Shown: positions 1 through 11,793 of the stretch, one piece after another
How positions within the stretch are numbered: position 1 is the first letter of the stretch
Layout of the letters: each line of letters begins with the position of its first letter
Source: Anthostomella pinea
Lineage: Eukaryota; Ascomycota; Sordariomycetes; Xylariales; Xylariaceae
NCBI GenBank assembly: GCA_963556695.1
Contig: CAUWAG010000003.1
Span: forward strand, 310,001-374,000
Reading direction: 5' to 3'
DNA length: 64,000 bases
The notes under the pieces: generated by a model
Seen by the model: only the letters and a program-made list of their open reading frames with translations
Told to the model about the DNA's origin: nothing
Database searches by the model: none
Translations under genes and position numbers: made by a program

Positions 1-705
1 AAGCGTTCCGTTTTAAAGAATGCATTAAAATAGTAATAATAATGAATATTTCAATATGACTTAACCTTGTTAAGATTAGTAATATAATTTAAGGTATTAT
101 TAAAGTGGTCATTGTAATATTAATTAGTTATTAATTGTATTATTTTTAAGTTTTTAAATACTTTATACCTTGATTAAAATTAGTGTACTTAGTTTCCTTA
201 AAAGTTAAAACTAAGTATATTAATCAGTTTAATAACTATAACTAGTTACAATTCAAAATCGAACGTTGAACAGTTTAATATTAATTTAATTTATTACATT
301 ACAGCATAAACCAAGGAATCAAACGTAATTAAATGCTTAATTCATTTTTAAAATTAGATTTTTTAAACTAATATTACCCACAAAAAAGTTCGAAAATGTA
401 CTTAAATATTGTATTTATTTTGTATGAAAAGTTTCTATAAGTTTCCCTTTTCTTTTTATCCTTCACAAATCCGTAATGATTACTATATTCTAGATATAGT
501 TAAGCTTTAATCATAGTATCGATATTTTTATATAAAACTAGGGTTTTAATACATGATTTAACGAAAGTATAGTTCATAGTTGATTATTATAATTAACTTG
601 AATAATTATATTCGTTTATAGATAGTTACGGCCTTGATTAGAACTTTTTATCAATTATTTCAAGTGATTAATACTGTAATAGTTAGTAAATAACTATATG
701 ATAAT
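1..705. other. AT-rich RIP-like block, no gene
   Basis: Very AT- and TpA-rich sequence with stops in all six frames. No protein motif or RNA gene was recognised. The composition is that of repeat DNA heavily mutated by repeat-induced point mutation (C to T on both strands). This is inferred from composition, because no unmutated parent copy is available for comparison. Confidence 0.7.
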
Positions 706-951
706 TGTCACGGAACAGCTGGCAGCTCAGGACGAAGATGCCCATCCATTACTCCAGATGAATAAGAATCTACTGGTGAGGAGGGAAGAAGGATCAGAAC
801 CACCAGCCAATTCTGGTGGGGGATTAGATCTTCAATCCCGCTCCACAATTATCCATAGTGAGTGCAGCGGGGCAACGCGTCCACCCCACCAGATCACCTG
901 ATGAGCGCACGTACCACCGTGAATGGATGGATGGATGTCAGATCCATCACA
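706..951. mobile_element. Solo LTR of an LTR retrotransposon
   Basis: A 246-bp stretch of ordinary base composition sits in AT-rich DNA. It starts TGTCACGG and ends CCATCACA, the TG...CA ends of an LTR. It is flanked by an exact 5-bp direct repeat, ATAAT, at 701-705 and 952-956, the target-site duplication expected of retroviral-type integration. No internal gag or pol sequence is attached, so it looks like the product of LTR-LTR recombination. Its length is below the size RIP usually recognises, which may explain why it kept normal composition. The short reading frame across it (698-901) is not a gene. Orientation and family are unknown. Confidence 0.72.
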
Positions 952-2892
952 ATAATAACTAATTACAAACTATAATCACCACCTTAGATGTTATTAAAAA
1001 TGAATTAATAAACCCCATTTAAAGGCTTTATAAACGCGATAAGATAGTTATCAGGTTTAAATTTACGTATAAAGCTTTTTCTTAAATATAATACAACTTA
1101 ATAGCTTATAATTATAGCGTAGGTAATACGGTTATTTGGTTATAATAGCGAGCTTTTTTTTACTAGCGCGTGTAATAAGGCTAAGGTTCAAAAGAAATAT
1201 TAGCGTCTTGATTAGATATTTTATAGTTAACAGTAAAAAAATAGAAATTTACAGGATTCTATCAGTAAATAGTAAGGCTTAATATATAACGATAAAGAAA
1301 CTGTTAAAAAAAGACTTTTTATTTAATTAAATAATCGAAGAATAAGTTTAACATTCAATATTAAACATATAGTAGATACGGTTATTATAAGAATAAATGT
1401 TTTAAAGACGAGCTGTTTAAAATTTACGTAAGTAAAAAAACTCGACGAATTTATAAAGTAAGAGCTATACTTTAATGTTAACTTTTTATAAAACTAAGAC
1501 ATTTTACTGACGTTTTAACTCAAACGGCTAGTTTTAAATGAGATACGGTAAGCTAAAAGGAGTTATTCGTGTACAAAGGTAATAATAACAAGTAATAAGC
1601 TTTATAATAGTTATAATAAGTCTTTAAATCTTAACCGATAGCGAAGAAGGCGTGATAAGGATATGTAATTTAAAAAGGAACCACTATTAATAACGCGGCG
1701 ATAGTAGGTTTAGGTTTAATTATAAGATTATAAGTGGATGATTTATAAAATATTATACATAACGTAGTAAGTAGTGCGCGAATTTTAGTATTTATAACTA
1801 TATTCGAAAGGTCTTTTAATCCATTGAAAGATTATAGCATTGATATATAAGAAACGAGCCTAAAGGTGTTTTATTACTTCTTAATTATTAGTTAAAGCCG
1901 TTAGTATGTGTTAAACGCCTTATTAACATAAATTTTATCGTTATAATATTTATATTGCCTTGTTAATAAAGCAATAGTATTACTATATACAGATTAGATT
2001 TTTCTTACGTTTTGAAACGATTTAAAGTTTTATTGACCTTTTAATATTATTAAACGAATTCGTTATTCTAAAGCTTAGTTAGGTACATAAACAAAAAATT
2101 CCCTTATTAGAAAAGTATATGCCGTAATAGTTAGTAAAGCTTGATAGTTATAAGGGTGTATAAGAATATTAGTATTTGTTAAGCGTGGTTATAACTACTA
2201 GTAAGTTAAAAAGGGTAAATAGAGACCTTAAAGCGGTAAAAAGGGGAGGATTCAAGCGTTGTTTAATAGGTTTATTGTTTAATGTTAGGTAAACGGGTAT
2301 TGAATGGCTAAATAGTTAAATTTAAATAAATAAAAACCTTATAAATACATAGTTATAATATCGACTATTATCCATTTTGTTTAAACTTATTACGCGTATT
2401 CAACCCCGGCTCTTATATATAATAAGCGAATCTTTAAAGGAATTATTAAACCTTTTAAACTATAGGATAATTAAGCGGTATTGTTTAAAAACATATCGAA
2501 AAAAGTCCAATTTTAAACTATAATGTTATATATTATTTAACCGTCATAATAATACGTTACAGTTATTAAATTTCATTTCTAGTTCGAAAACCCTCCAAGC
2601 TTTTGACTTAAATATAATTTTACTAACATTTCAATAAGTACGTATAGAATTAACGGATAAAAATAAATCGCTAAGAAACTGGTAAAGTTTTACAAAAACT
2701 ACTTAACTTATAAAAACTATAAAAATCTTTAATTAAGATATATGTATTAATTTAACTTATATCTCAACATTTGTAAAAATACATTTTTAAAAAGAATCAA
2801 TGAATTAGAAGACGAATATAAAACTCAGAATATGATAAAAACCGGTAATATATAAATCTACTGATTTCTTTTTTTTTAATAACGAAAGGATT
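952..2892. other. AT-rich RIP-like block, no gene
   Basis: A continuous AT-rich stretch with frequent stops in all frames. No gene, tRNA or clear repeat structure was recognised by eye. It is probably mutated transposon sequence of unknown family. Confidence 0.65.
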
Positions 2893-3082
2893 TGTGACGG
2901 TGTACAGCTGCATCCACCTGGTTGGATGCTGAGTCATCAGGTCACAGGTAGATTAGATAAGGAGATTTGGACCATATGTGCTGCAGCCTCGGCTGTACGC
3001 ACAACTGTTCCTTTTCTCCCCCACCTTGTTATTTTCGGAATACCACACCAGTATCCAGCACACCGCCGCAGGCTTCGTGACA
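2893..3082. mobile_element. LTR-like remnant
   Basis: A 190-bp patch of normal composition begins TGTGACGGTGTACAGCTG and ends CTTCGTGACA, so it has TG...CA ends. There is no exact target duplication: the flanks are GGATT and AAGAT. The first 32 bases recur in inverted orientation at 18409-18440 with one mismatch and stop at the same TGTGACGG edge, which supports this being a true element end. It is read as a solo LTR or LTR fragment of a family different from the one at 706-951. Confidence 0.5.
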
Positions 3083-3316
3083 AAGATAGGACTTTAAAGC
3101 AATAGGAAACAATAACAACGAATTATAAAACAAAGATTATATATAAATATAGGTGTCTAAAATAAAAGATTTTAATTAAGCTTTACTATATGAACCATCT
3201 TAAAGGTCCTTATATTCTCTTATTAAGTGGCTAATTAAGCTGCTAGCTAACTAGGCCTATAACGATTTTGACCGTAATACTTGCAGCTATAATTAATTTA
3301 CACCTATTTAAAGGTA
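3083..3316. other. AT-rich spacer left of the pogo element
   Basis: AT-rich sequence with no recognised gene. It ends in the TA dinucleotide at 3315-3316 that forms the left target site of the pogo element. Confidence 0.6.
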
Positions 3317-3367
3317 ACGTAGATGACAAGCGAGCGGCAAGTACAAGCGAACGGCAACTTTTCACCA
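3317..3367 (+). repeat. Left terminal inverted repeat of pogo element
   Basis: Starts ACGTAGATGACAAGCG and contains two copies of the 13-base word AAGCGARCGGCAA. It matches the reverse complement of 5126-5176 almost base for base. Confidence 0.85.
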
Positions 3368-3414
3368 GCTACCTAACCTTTTGATCAAGGTTCTTGACTG
3401 ATTAATTAAGAATA

Positions 3415-5070
3415 ATGGCATGGCGTTATAGCAAATCAGACTTACAGCTTGCTGTCCAAACTAAACGACACGACCCTCATATTACTATTGGCAAACTTTT
3501 TGAGACTTTCCATGTCCCATATAATACCTTAAATGCTAGAAACGCCGGCTGACCATTATGGCGCGATAGTATGCCCAACAATTTGAACCTTACAGTTTCC
3601 GAAGAGAATACCATTCTTTCCTTTATTCTTGACCTGGATACGCGAGCATTTCCACCCTGGTACAGTTATGTTGAAAATATGGCGAATCAATTGTGGGCAG
3701 CACGCGGGACTGGACGCGTTAAAAAGAACTGGACGCGCAACTTCATTAAGCACATACCAGGCCTCTGAACGCATTTTTATCAGAGAATAGACTACTCAAG
3801 AATCTTGAACAAAGATCCAGACGTGTATCGCGCATGGTTTCGCTAATCTATGGTGGCAATCGCGAAACATGGTACCCAAGACATGGACATTTATAACTTT
3901 GATGAGACTGGGTTTATAATGGGTATTATTGGATCTGGCATGGTTATTATAAGCACCAAAAGACATGGCAGGCCTAGACAAGCTCAATAAGGCAACAAAG
4001 AATGGTCTACAGCAATCTTTGCTATCAATGCTGATGGTTAGGTGGTCCCGACATTCATCATTTTACAGGGCAAAACCCACCTCGTGTCATGGTATCGCAA
4101 CACAACATTACCACATGATTAGAAGGTGACTATGTCTAACAACGGATGGACTATGAATAAGATCAGTTTGAAATGGATTCAGCTTTTTGATAAGTATACC
4201 AAACCGTGTATGACTGCTGATGAACGCCTCCTTGTCCTAGATGGTCATAAAAGCCAATATTCCCAGGTCTTTGAGAATTATTGTTAGAATAATAGTATCA
4301 TTATCCTTTATATGTCTGCCTATTTATCACACAGGCTCTAGCCTTTAGATATTGGCTGTTTTAGCCCGTTCAAACGAGCTTACGGTCACATGATTAAGGA
4401 TCTTATCTGGTGTCATATAACCCATGTTTCAAAGGAGGACTTCCTTGCAGCGTTTTGTGAAGCACACAACGCTGCTATGACGCCAAGAAACATTCGAGCA
4501 GGTTTCAGTGCCACTGGGCTTGGTCCTTTTGACCCAGAAAGTGTCATTTTAAAGCTGGATGCTGTCGTTATTGTACAAACACCGTCGCCAGACCCCAATC
4601 TGCCACCCACTACTTGGACTTTGAAGACACCTATTACCATTAATAAAGCAATAAACCAATCGATTTATATCTGAAATCGAGTCAGAAAACACCAGGGAAG
4701 CTCACCTATATCAATAGTTGATGCATTGAGCTCATTTTCAAAGGCTACATACGGTCTTATGCACAAGATCGCTTTGGTTGATTCCCGGGTCCGCGAGCTA
4801 GAGGAGGCCAATCACCTACTAAGTAAACGCCTGAGAACAAGAAACAAACGTCTAATAAAAGAAGGAGTACTTTTTGTTGAAGATGCAGTAGGTCTCCAGG
4901 CTGTAAAGGATGGTAATGAGCTGGCAAGACAGGAAATGGGTAAAGATAGTCGTCGTCCGAGGAGGGCGGCAGCGCGTGAGCGACGTTGTGGCATTTGCGG
5001 CAACACTGGCCATAATGCGCAAACTTGTACAATAGAGATAGAAACGTCTGAAGAAGAAGAATCCAATTGA
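3415..5070 (+). pseudogene. pogo/Fot1-type transposase, RIP-like stops
   Basis: One reading frame runs from ATG 3415 to the stop at 5068-5070 (551 codons) without an indel but with several internal stops. Each stop is explained by C to T or G to A change, for example TGA in place of CGA near 3553, and TAA or TAG in place of CAA or CAG. The catalytic acidic residues of a DDE_1/pogo transposase are visible: D163 in NFDETGF, D276 in LVLDGHKSQ and D312 in PLDIGCFSPFK. The N-terminus (WRYSKSDLQLAV...) resembles a Psq-type helix-turn-helix, and NWTRNF resembles the CENP-B-like DNA-binding part. Near the C-terminus a zinc knuckle (CGICGNTGHNAQTC, CX2CX4HX4C, from residue 525) precedes an acidic tail. 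The product is not made intact. Confidence 0.87.
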
Positions 5071-5125
5071 TGAGATTGGATTACATGCGTTGTGGTCGAG
5101 TTATTTGACACGTTGGTTGGAAGGT

Positions 5126-5176
5126 TGGTGAAAAGTTGCCGTTCGCTTGTAATTGCCGCTCGCTTATCATCAACGT
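5126..5176 (-). repeat. Right terminal inverted repeat of pogo element
   Basis: The reverse complement begins ACGTTGATGATAAGCG and matches the left end at 3317-3367. It is followed by the TA target site at 5177-5178. Confidence 0.85.
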
Positions 5177-6443
5177 TATAAATAGAAATTTCATTATTCT
5201 TCTTCCTTTTATAAACATTACTTATAATAAATAAATAAAACATCTAACGTATTTCTTTAATACAAGCTTTAATATATTCACGTTATAAAGACATTTAATA
5301 TAAGTAAATTTAATAAGTTAAGACTCATAACTTAAACATATTTAAACATAAAATCAAATAGTAAGTACATTTTTCGTACCATTCTTTTTATTAATACTTT
5401 GGAATTATATGAGAAGCAAATTAATTAAAACAAGCCTAGTTTTAAATTAATTAGTACTAGTTAATACCCTTGATTTATCGATTGCAGTATGTATAGTCTA
5501 AAAAGATATAAACGACAGTATAGTAAAAAGCGATTTTTATAAAGTTTGATTTTACGGTAATTTCAAATATAATTAAGAAATATTTTGAACCTAAATATAA
5601 CAAAAGTGGTTTCGATTGAGATTTTGGTTTTAAAAAACATGATTATAAGCATTGTAACTAACGTATCAAAAATAACTATACTAAACATTATAATAAATAA
5701 ATCAAACCGTTTTGAAAGATTAGAACAAGAAAGGCAAAATAAGAACTATATTTACTTTATAAATAACGCTTCTGACTTTTTTAAAACATCAAATTTCTTT
5801 AAAATTTAAAAGTAATAGTGTCAAATGAAATTATCACGGAATGAATACTATTTAATAATATAGATATCATACGTACTTTCCAAATGAATGAAATGAAATT
5901 AATAAATCCTTATTACTACACTTTTTAACTTAATAAAACATTATGAACTTTCTTGTTATAATTTTGTAATAAATATATATATGTAACTTTTACTACAAGT
6001 AAGTAACCTTTTATAATAAACTAGGTTTTTACTTAAATTAATCCTTACGTTTAAATAGGAAAAATTTATCTTTTTTTTTTAAAAATTTTGAGTTTCAGGT
6101 TTTTTTATATGACTTAGCCTTTTAACATCTTAAAGTTTTATTTAAACCATTTCTTGTCTCAACGCTGGCTTTTTAAAGCTAATAAACTAAGTTCTACTAC
6201 CGAACTATACGTATTTTCTAATGATAATAAAAACTTTTCTTAAATATCGAAATGTATTTCTATCTTAATATAGATAAATATATAAGCAACTGCTTTTTTG
6301 GGGCTTTTTTACATTGTATAAAAAAACCTCTCAAGAAAAATAAATTTTAGATAAAAAAACTTTGAAATTCTTAGGATAGCCAATTTTTTCTATTCATACA
6401 ATTAATTAAAGTAAAGAAATTCATAAAATTATGATAATAATTA
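5177..6443. other. AT-rich RIP-like block, no gene
   Basis: AT-rich with stops in all frames. Short open stretches such as 5585-5809 are low-complexity Asn/Ile/Lys-rich translations expected by chance in such DNA. Nothing else was recognised. Confidence 0.65.
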
Positions 6444-6645
6444 TGTTGGATCCATGTGATTCCACAGTCAAACCATCCATACAGAACCCACATGTATGAT
6501 TAGATAAGAGATTAGATACCGGATTGTGAGGTCATCTAGCCAGACCTGCAGGTCCAGCTAGACTTCCCAATCCAACCATCAGCAACATCATGACCTTGAC
6601 CCAATACTCGAGTATTATGATTGATCGTTCAAGCCTGTTCCAACA
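6444..6645. mobile_element. Copia-like solo LTR candidate
   Basis: A 202-bp patch of normal composition begins TGTTGGATCC and ends GTTCCAACA, so it has 7-bp inverted ends (TGTTGGA/TCCAACA) typical of Ty1/copia LTRs. The left flank AATTA (6439-6443) recurs at 6651-6655, five bases beyond the CA end. The duplication is therefore exact only if the element is taken to end at 6650. Part of the 6590-6778 reading frame lies here but is not a gene. Confidence 0.55.
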
Positions 6646-9600
6646 GTCAGAATTATTAAATCGTTATAAAAGCGTAAAGTCGTTCTTCGAATTTAAAACA
6701 CATAAGTTTTTCTTGACGTTAATAAACGTCAAGCTTATTAACTTTTCATTTATTATTTATTGTCTCATTGCTAGTTAAAAGCTTAATTTGTTCGTATAAT
6801 ACATATGTAGCTATGTTTTATTTACGTTTACGATAAAGTTAACTATCGAACCTTAAAAGCAAGAAAGTAACTATAGCTGTTAAAAACTTCTTTAATAAAG
6901 CTATTTTAGCGAAGTTAGGAACTTTAGTCAACGCCGGTACAAACTTTTAATTTATTGTGAGCTAATTTAAAAAGAAATGGTTCTTAAACATTTTGATTAT
7001 TAATTTATATCAATATAATAATTTACTTCCATTATTTAAATAAAACTTCACTTACATAAACTAACATATGTATTAATCATGAACTTGAAAGGACAAAACT
7101 TTATATTAAGAATAAATGCGTTTAAAAATCTAATATAACTATTTTCATTATTTAAATCGAGCTTGTCATATTCTTTAAATGTTACTTTTTTTACGGAAAG
7201 ATTTATTACGGCGTTTTTAAATTAAAAGTTACGTAAGTTATTTAAGCTTGCTTCTATCTTCAAAATGTTATCAAAACGTAAGATAAGTTAGTTATATTTC
7301 CTATTAATTATATTGCTTTGAAAGGTCTTTTTGACCAAGCGAATTTGAATATTATATTTTTTTATTAAAAAAATAAATAGTTTATGAATATTTCTATTTA
7401 TTCATTTTAATACGTTTTCAAAGTTCATTAAACCGCCGGACGTCTTAATTAATTTTATATATATTAAGCTGTTTATATACCGTTTAACATAAGGAAGACT
7501 TTAAAAGTAAACTTAAACGAACGAATAAAAGACTTATTTTCGATTACGTTTGATTCATAACTAAAGACATAATGACCAACGATATAAATAAACGCTCTTT
7601 TATAATATATATTAAAAATTTTAAATACCGTAAGTATTTTTACTTTTTAAAAACAGTTAACGAAAACGTTAATTTCTTGTTAAAGCCCGGCTATTTATTC
7701 GATATAATTAATAGAATCCTTCATAGTATTAATCGTTGAAAGACTTATTATTTATATATTTTTAACGATTTTGTTAAAAAGCTTTTGAAAAGAATAAACG
7801 ACGGTAATTACTATTATAGCGAAAAATAAATAATAGACCTTTTAAATACGTATTCAACGTTGTGAAAGATATTCCTAATTATTAAAAATATAACGTATTA
7901 TTCGACGTATAAAGTTAGTACTACCAATAGTTTTAAACCTAATGATTGTTATTAACTCATTTATTTCAAAAGGGTTTTTAGTATATCAACTTTTACGATT
8001 AAGTAAAGTTTGAATTTACTTAATGTTATTTTTGCAAATACCACTTAATAATTATAAGGCATAAATAAAAGTTTAAATGATTACTCTTAATTTTAAAAAA
8101 TGTTGAATATATCGTTAAAAATAAAATCAAGACCTTGATAAATGGATTTTTATTAAATTTTCAAAATGTTTCGGAAGAAATTATATCTAATCGCGACCGT
8201 AAATTTAGTCTAAATTCAAAAACGTCTATTTAAAAAAAGAAGATTTATTTACGTATAATAACCGTATATTACCTATAGAACACGTCGTTCTTAAATTCAA
8301 AAATTAACCGTTAAGATTATTTATAATTACATCATTGTATAAGTTAATTATTATATTAGCAACTTCTTTTCTAATGATTATTTTGAGCTTAAAAGTATGG
8401 CCTTTACACTCTTTACCTTTCTTCTTTATTACTGAACCTTTAGTCTTACTATATTATAATAACTCATAGTTGTAAAGAAAAATAACTCGATACGTTAATT
8501 ATAATAAAACTTTTACTCAATATATCTTAATCTCATTTCATTTTCGGAATATAGTTAACTTTCCACATATAAACTTTACAAATTGAATATTATTATTATA
8601 ATCGATATAAATTGATTTGAAAAGACGAAAAAGAACACTTAGTGAAGACGTTAAATTACCTATAAGACTTACGTGAATTAAATATGAACGTTTATATAAT
8701 AATAATTTTAAAATAATTCATTTTAAAAAAAACTTAAGGTTCATTTCCGTAAAAGAATAAAAGTTTGCGTAGATACTCGAAATAATATCCTAAATTTTAA
8801 ATCTTTAAAACCAAATCGAACGTTTCGCATACGATATTAATTTCTTTAACGCTTTCAACGCTTATTTTATTATGCTAATAACTTGGTGATTACCTGAATT
8901 GAAATAAAATTCCAAATCAGTTAAATTAAAAAAGTGGAAAATTTTGAAAATTAAATAACCATTTAAATACGCATTTAAATAGTTTACACAAATTTAAAAT
9001 TGTTTCTTAGTATGAAGTTAACGTTGAAACCCTATTTTGAAATACCTAATCATATAAATAAAATATACCTACTATATTTATAGTTAAAACAATTAAGTGC
9101 TAATTATGAATTTTTCTTTAGCTTTAATAATATTAATAACGTTAAAAAACACATTACCGTTTGAAAAGCCATTTAAATAATAAACAACCTCGTTTTTAAT
9201 ACTATTAAAAATCCCGTTAAAGTTAATGTTCAATCTAATACTTTCGCTATAAAAAACGCTTTCGTTAAACGTCCCCATGGGAAACCTTATAAAAACACTA
9301 CACTCGTCCCCCCTTTACTAATTATAAAAGAAAGGAATTTCCGACATATATAAATGAATAAATAATAATGAACATATTGAAGATAATATGATTTTTTTAA
9401 TATAACCGGTATTTTATCATGATTTACTAGGGGGTATATATAAAGCGCCTACTATATTTAAGCAAATAGCGTAAATAAAGTCTAATATAATTAAATAAGC
9501 GCCGTATATACTTTAAATATATATTGCTGTAGCCCTTTTAATTTAATGTCTTTCACCCGTAGATATATCCTAATATATACTAACACCTACACGCTTTGAT

Positions 9601-9693
9601 TATTAAATAATGATAATTTATATAAGTATTTAAACGTAAAAGGTTTATGCATTATTATTATATATGTATAAACTATAAAGTTAAAAGGTTTAA
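6646..9693. other. AT-rich RIP-like block, no gene
   Basis: About 3 kb of AT-rich DNA with no open frame longer than chance and no recognised RNA. The open stretch at 9093-9278 (-) is low-complexity. The block probably represents mutated transposons, but no family can be named from the sequence. Confidence 0.65.
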
Positions 9694-9873
9694 GCCGTCG
9701 TAGATCGAGCTTGCGCCGTGGTCTTCTTGGTGATTGACGCGCTCTATCGGAGCCGTCTTCTGTTTCGTCCTCTAGCGACCTAGAAACGAGCTCTGGAGAC
9801 GTCTCTCCCTCGCTGGCACCCGCTTACGAAGCCGAAGGCGACGTGATGCTCGCGCTCCCAGCTTCAGGCACGC
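9694..9873. other. GC-rich patch adjoining the mitochondrial insert
   Basis: About 180 bp of GC-rich, non-RIP-looking sequence lies between AT-rich DNA and the first mitochondrial base. No protein or RNA was recognised. Its sharp borders suggest it may have arrived with the mitochondrial DNA, for example as filler during break repair, or that it is another transposon remnant. Confidence 0.45.
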
Positions 9874-10251
9874 AAATTATTACCTTTAGTTTTCACTATT
9901 TCATTTAGTATTTTAGCGATCATTTTATCCGAATTTTTACCTGGATTTTTAATTAATTTTAAATTTTCTAAACTAGGGTATAATACTTTTGGTTTTTTTA
10001 ATCAAAGATTTTTAATTGAAAAGTTTTATAATAAATATGTAACAAATTTAGTCTTAAATTTAGGGGGACAAACTACTAAAGTCTTAGATAAAGGAAGTAT
10101 AGAAATATTAGGACCTTTTGGTTTAGAGGTAGGATTAACTAAATTGAGTAAAAATATTGCGTCTTTAAGTACAGGTATTGTTATAACATATGCTTTATAT
10201 ATTTTGATAGGTATAATAGTATATTTATTAATTTATACTTCTTTACTTTAA
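9874..10251 (+). pseudogene. nad5: nad5 3' fragment (NADH dehydrogenase subunit 5)
   Basis: An open frame of about 125 codons ends with TAA at 10249-10251. It carries the conserved C-terminus of mitochondrial complex I subunit ND5 ([49 protein letters not shown]), including its last membrane segment. The 5' four fifths of the gene are missing, because the mitochondrial sequence starts abruptly at about 9874. In the mitochondrion the subunit would sit in the proton-pumping arm of complex I. Here it is a nuclear fragment without start or promoter. Confidence 0.85.
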
Positions 10252-10478
10252 CTTTTGATATAACAATACTAATAGGTTTAGCTTTCTTTTCAATTTTATT
10301 TTTCTAATAATAAATAAAATTGGTCGCTCCCCGGTCAAAAATTTATTATAAGTATTAAGGATTAAATATAACAAAAAATAATTGTATATAATACATAATA
10401 GAGCTTTTAAGAAAAAACTTTTATTTTCTTTATTTAACTAACTCTTTAGATAAAATAATATAACAAAAATAAAAAAAA

Positions 10479-11645
10479 TTGAGAATATTAAAAAGCCATC
10501 CTTTATTAAAATTAGTAAATTCTTATCTTATTGATGCATCTCAACCTAGTAATATTAGCTATTTATGAAATTTTGGGTCTTTATTAGCTGTTTGTTTGAT
10601 AATACAAATTATAACTGGTGTTACATTAGCTATGCATTATAGTCCTAATGTATTAGAAGCATTCAATTCTATAGAGCATATAATGCGTGATGTAAATAAT
10701 GGATGATTAATTCGTTACTTACACAGTAATACAGCTTCAGCTTTTTTCTTTTTAGTGTATTTACACATAGGTAGAGGTATGTACTACGGGTCTTATAGAT
10801 CTTCAAGAACATTAGTTTGAGCTATAGGTACAGTTATACTTATACTTATGATGGCTACAGCTTTCTTGGGTTATGTTTTACCTTATGGTCAAATGTCTTT
10901 ATGAGGTGCTACAGTTATTACTAATCTTATAAGTGCTATACCATGAATTGGACAAGACATTGTTGAATTCATTTGAGGAGGTTTCTCTGTAAATAACGCA
11001 ACATTAAATAGATTCTTTGCATTACATTTTGTATTACCTTTTGTATTGGCTGCTTTAGCATTAATGCATTTAATAGCACTTCATGATACAGCAGGGTCAA
11101 GTAACCCGTTAGGTGTATCAGGTAATTATGATAGATTACCTTTTGCTCCTTATTTCTTATTTAAAGATTTAATAACTATATTTATCTTTATATTCGTTTT
11201 AAGTTTATTTGTGTTCTTCATGCCTAATGTATTAGGAGATAGTGAAAATTATATAATGGCAAATCCAATGCAAACTCCTCCAGCTATAGTCACAGAATGA
11301 TACTTGTTACCATTCTATGCTATTTTAAGATCTATACCTAATAAATTATTAGGGGTTATTGCTATGTTTAGTGCAATTTTAGTTATAATGTTATTACCTA
11401 TTACAGATTTAGGTAGATCTAAAGGTTTACAGTTTAGACCTTTAAGTAAGATAGCTTTTTATATATTTGTGGCTAATTTCTTAGTATTAATGAGCTTAGG
11501 AGCTAAACACGTTGAATCACCATTTATAGAATTTGGGCAAATAAGTACAGTTCTATATTTTGGACATTTTGCTTTAATAGTTCCAGCTATAAGTTTACTA
11601 GAAAATACTTTAGTAGACTTAAGTTTAAGTAAGACAAGTAAGTAG
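10479..11645 (+). CDS. cob: Cytochrome b, complete mitochondrial frame in NUMT
   Basis: With TGA read as Trp the frame runs 388 codons from TTG 10479 ([14 protein letters not shown]...) to TAG 11643-11645, the normal length of fungal cytochrome b, with no intron. Conserved marks include the heme-ligand regions ([41 protein letters not shown]), the Qo-site motif [14 protein letters not shown] with PPAIVTEWY in place of the usual PEWY context, and [13 protein letters not shown]. The initiation codon is TTG where ATG would be expected. Under the nuclear code the frame is broken by TGA, so it cannot make protein in the nucleus. The undamaged frame points to recent transfer or to assembly of real mitochondrial reads. 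Confidence 0.9.
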
Positions 11646-11699
11646 TATATAATTAGTTCTTGTTATACAAAATATATTGTGTATTATACATAATATAGA

Positions 11700-11761
11700 A
11701 GATTATGATGTACACTTTGATTGCAGATCTTAAGTCTGAGGTTCAATTCCTCCATAATCTT
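11700..11761 (+). tRNA. trnC: Mitochondrial tRNA-Cys (GCA)
   Basis: The acceptor stem AGATTAT/ATAATCT closes the gene, and anticodon GCA lies in TTGATTGCAGATCTT. The T-arm GGTTCAATTCC is clear, but the D-arm is very short. It lies directly after cob, as in other Sordariomycete mitochondrial genomes. Confidence 0.8.
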
Positions 11762-11793
11762 GTTAAATATTAGAGTAATTATCTAGCTTCTTT

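Larger units (their letters stand above)
3317..5176 (+). mobile_element. pogo/Fot1-type DNA transposon
   Basis: A complete 1860-bp class II element is bounded by TA at 3315-3316 and 5177-5178, the target duplication of Tc1/mariner-pogo transposons. The ends are inverted repeats of about 50 bp (3317-3367 and 5126-5176) with only a few differences, built around the repeated word AAGCGARCGGCAA. Inside is one transposase frame (3415-5070). The element is far less AT-rich than its surroundings, so it probably landed after the flanks had been mutated. It then acquired several stops of the kind RIP produces. It is probably not autonomous now. Confidence 0.88.

Noticed and set aside
698..901. 67-codon frame in the AT-rich left end
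   Set aside because: It lies within a solo LTR with clear ends and target duplication, and has no protein motif.
5585..5809. 74-codon Asn/Ile-rich frame, and similar ones at 6590-6778 and 9093-9278
   Set aside because: Low-complexity translations expected by chance in AT-rich RIP-like DNA.
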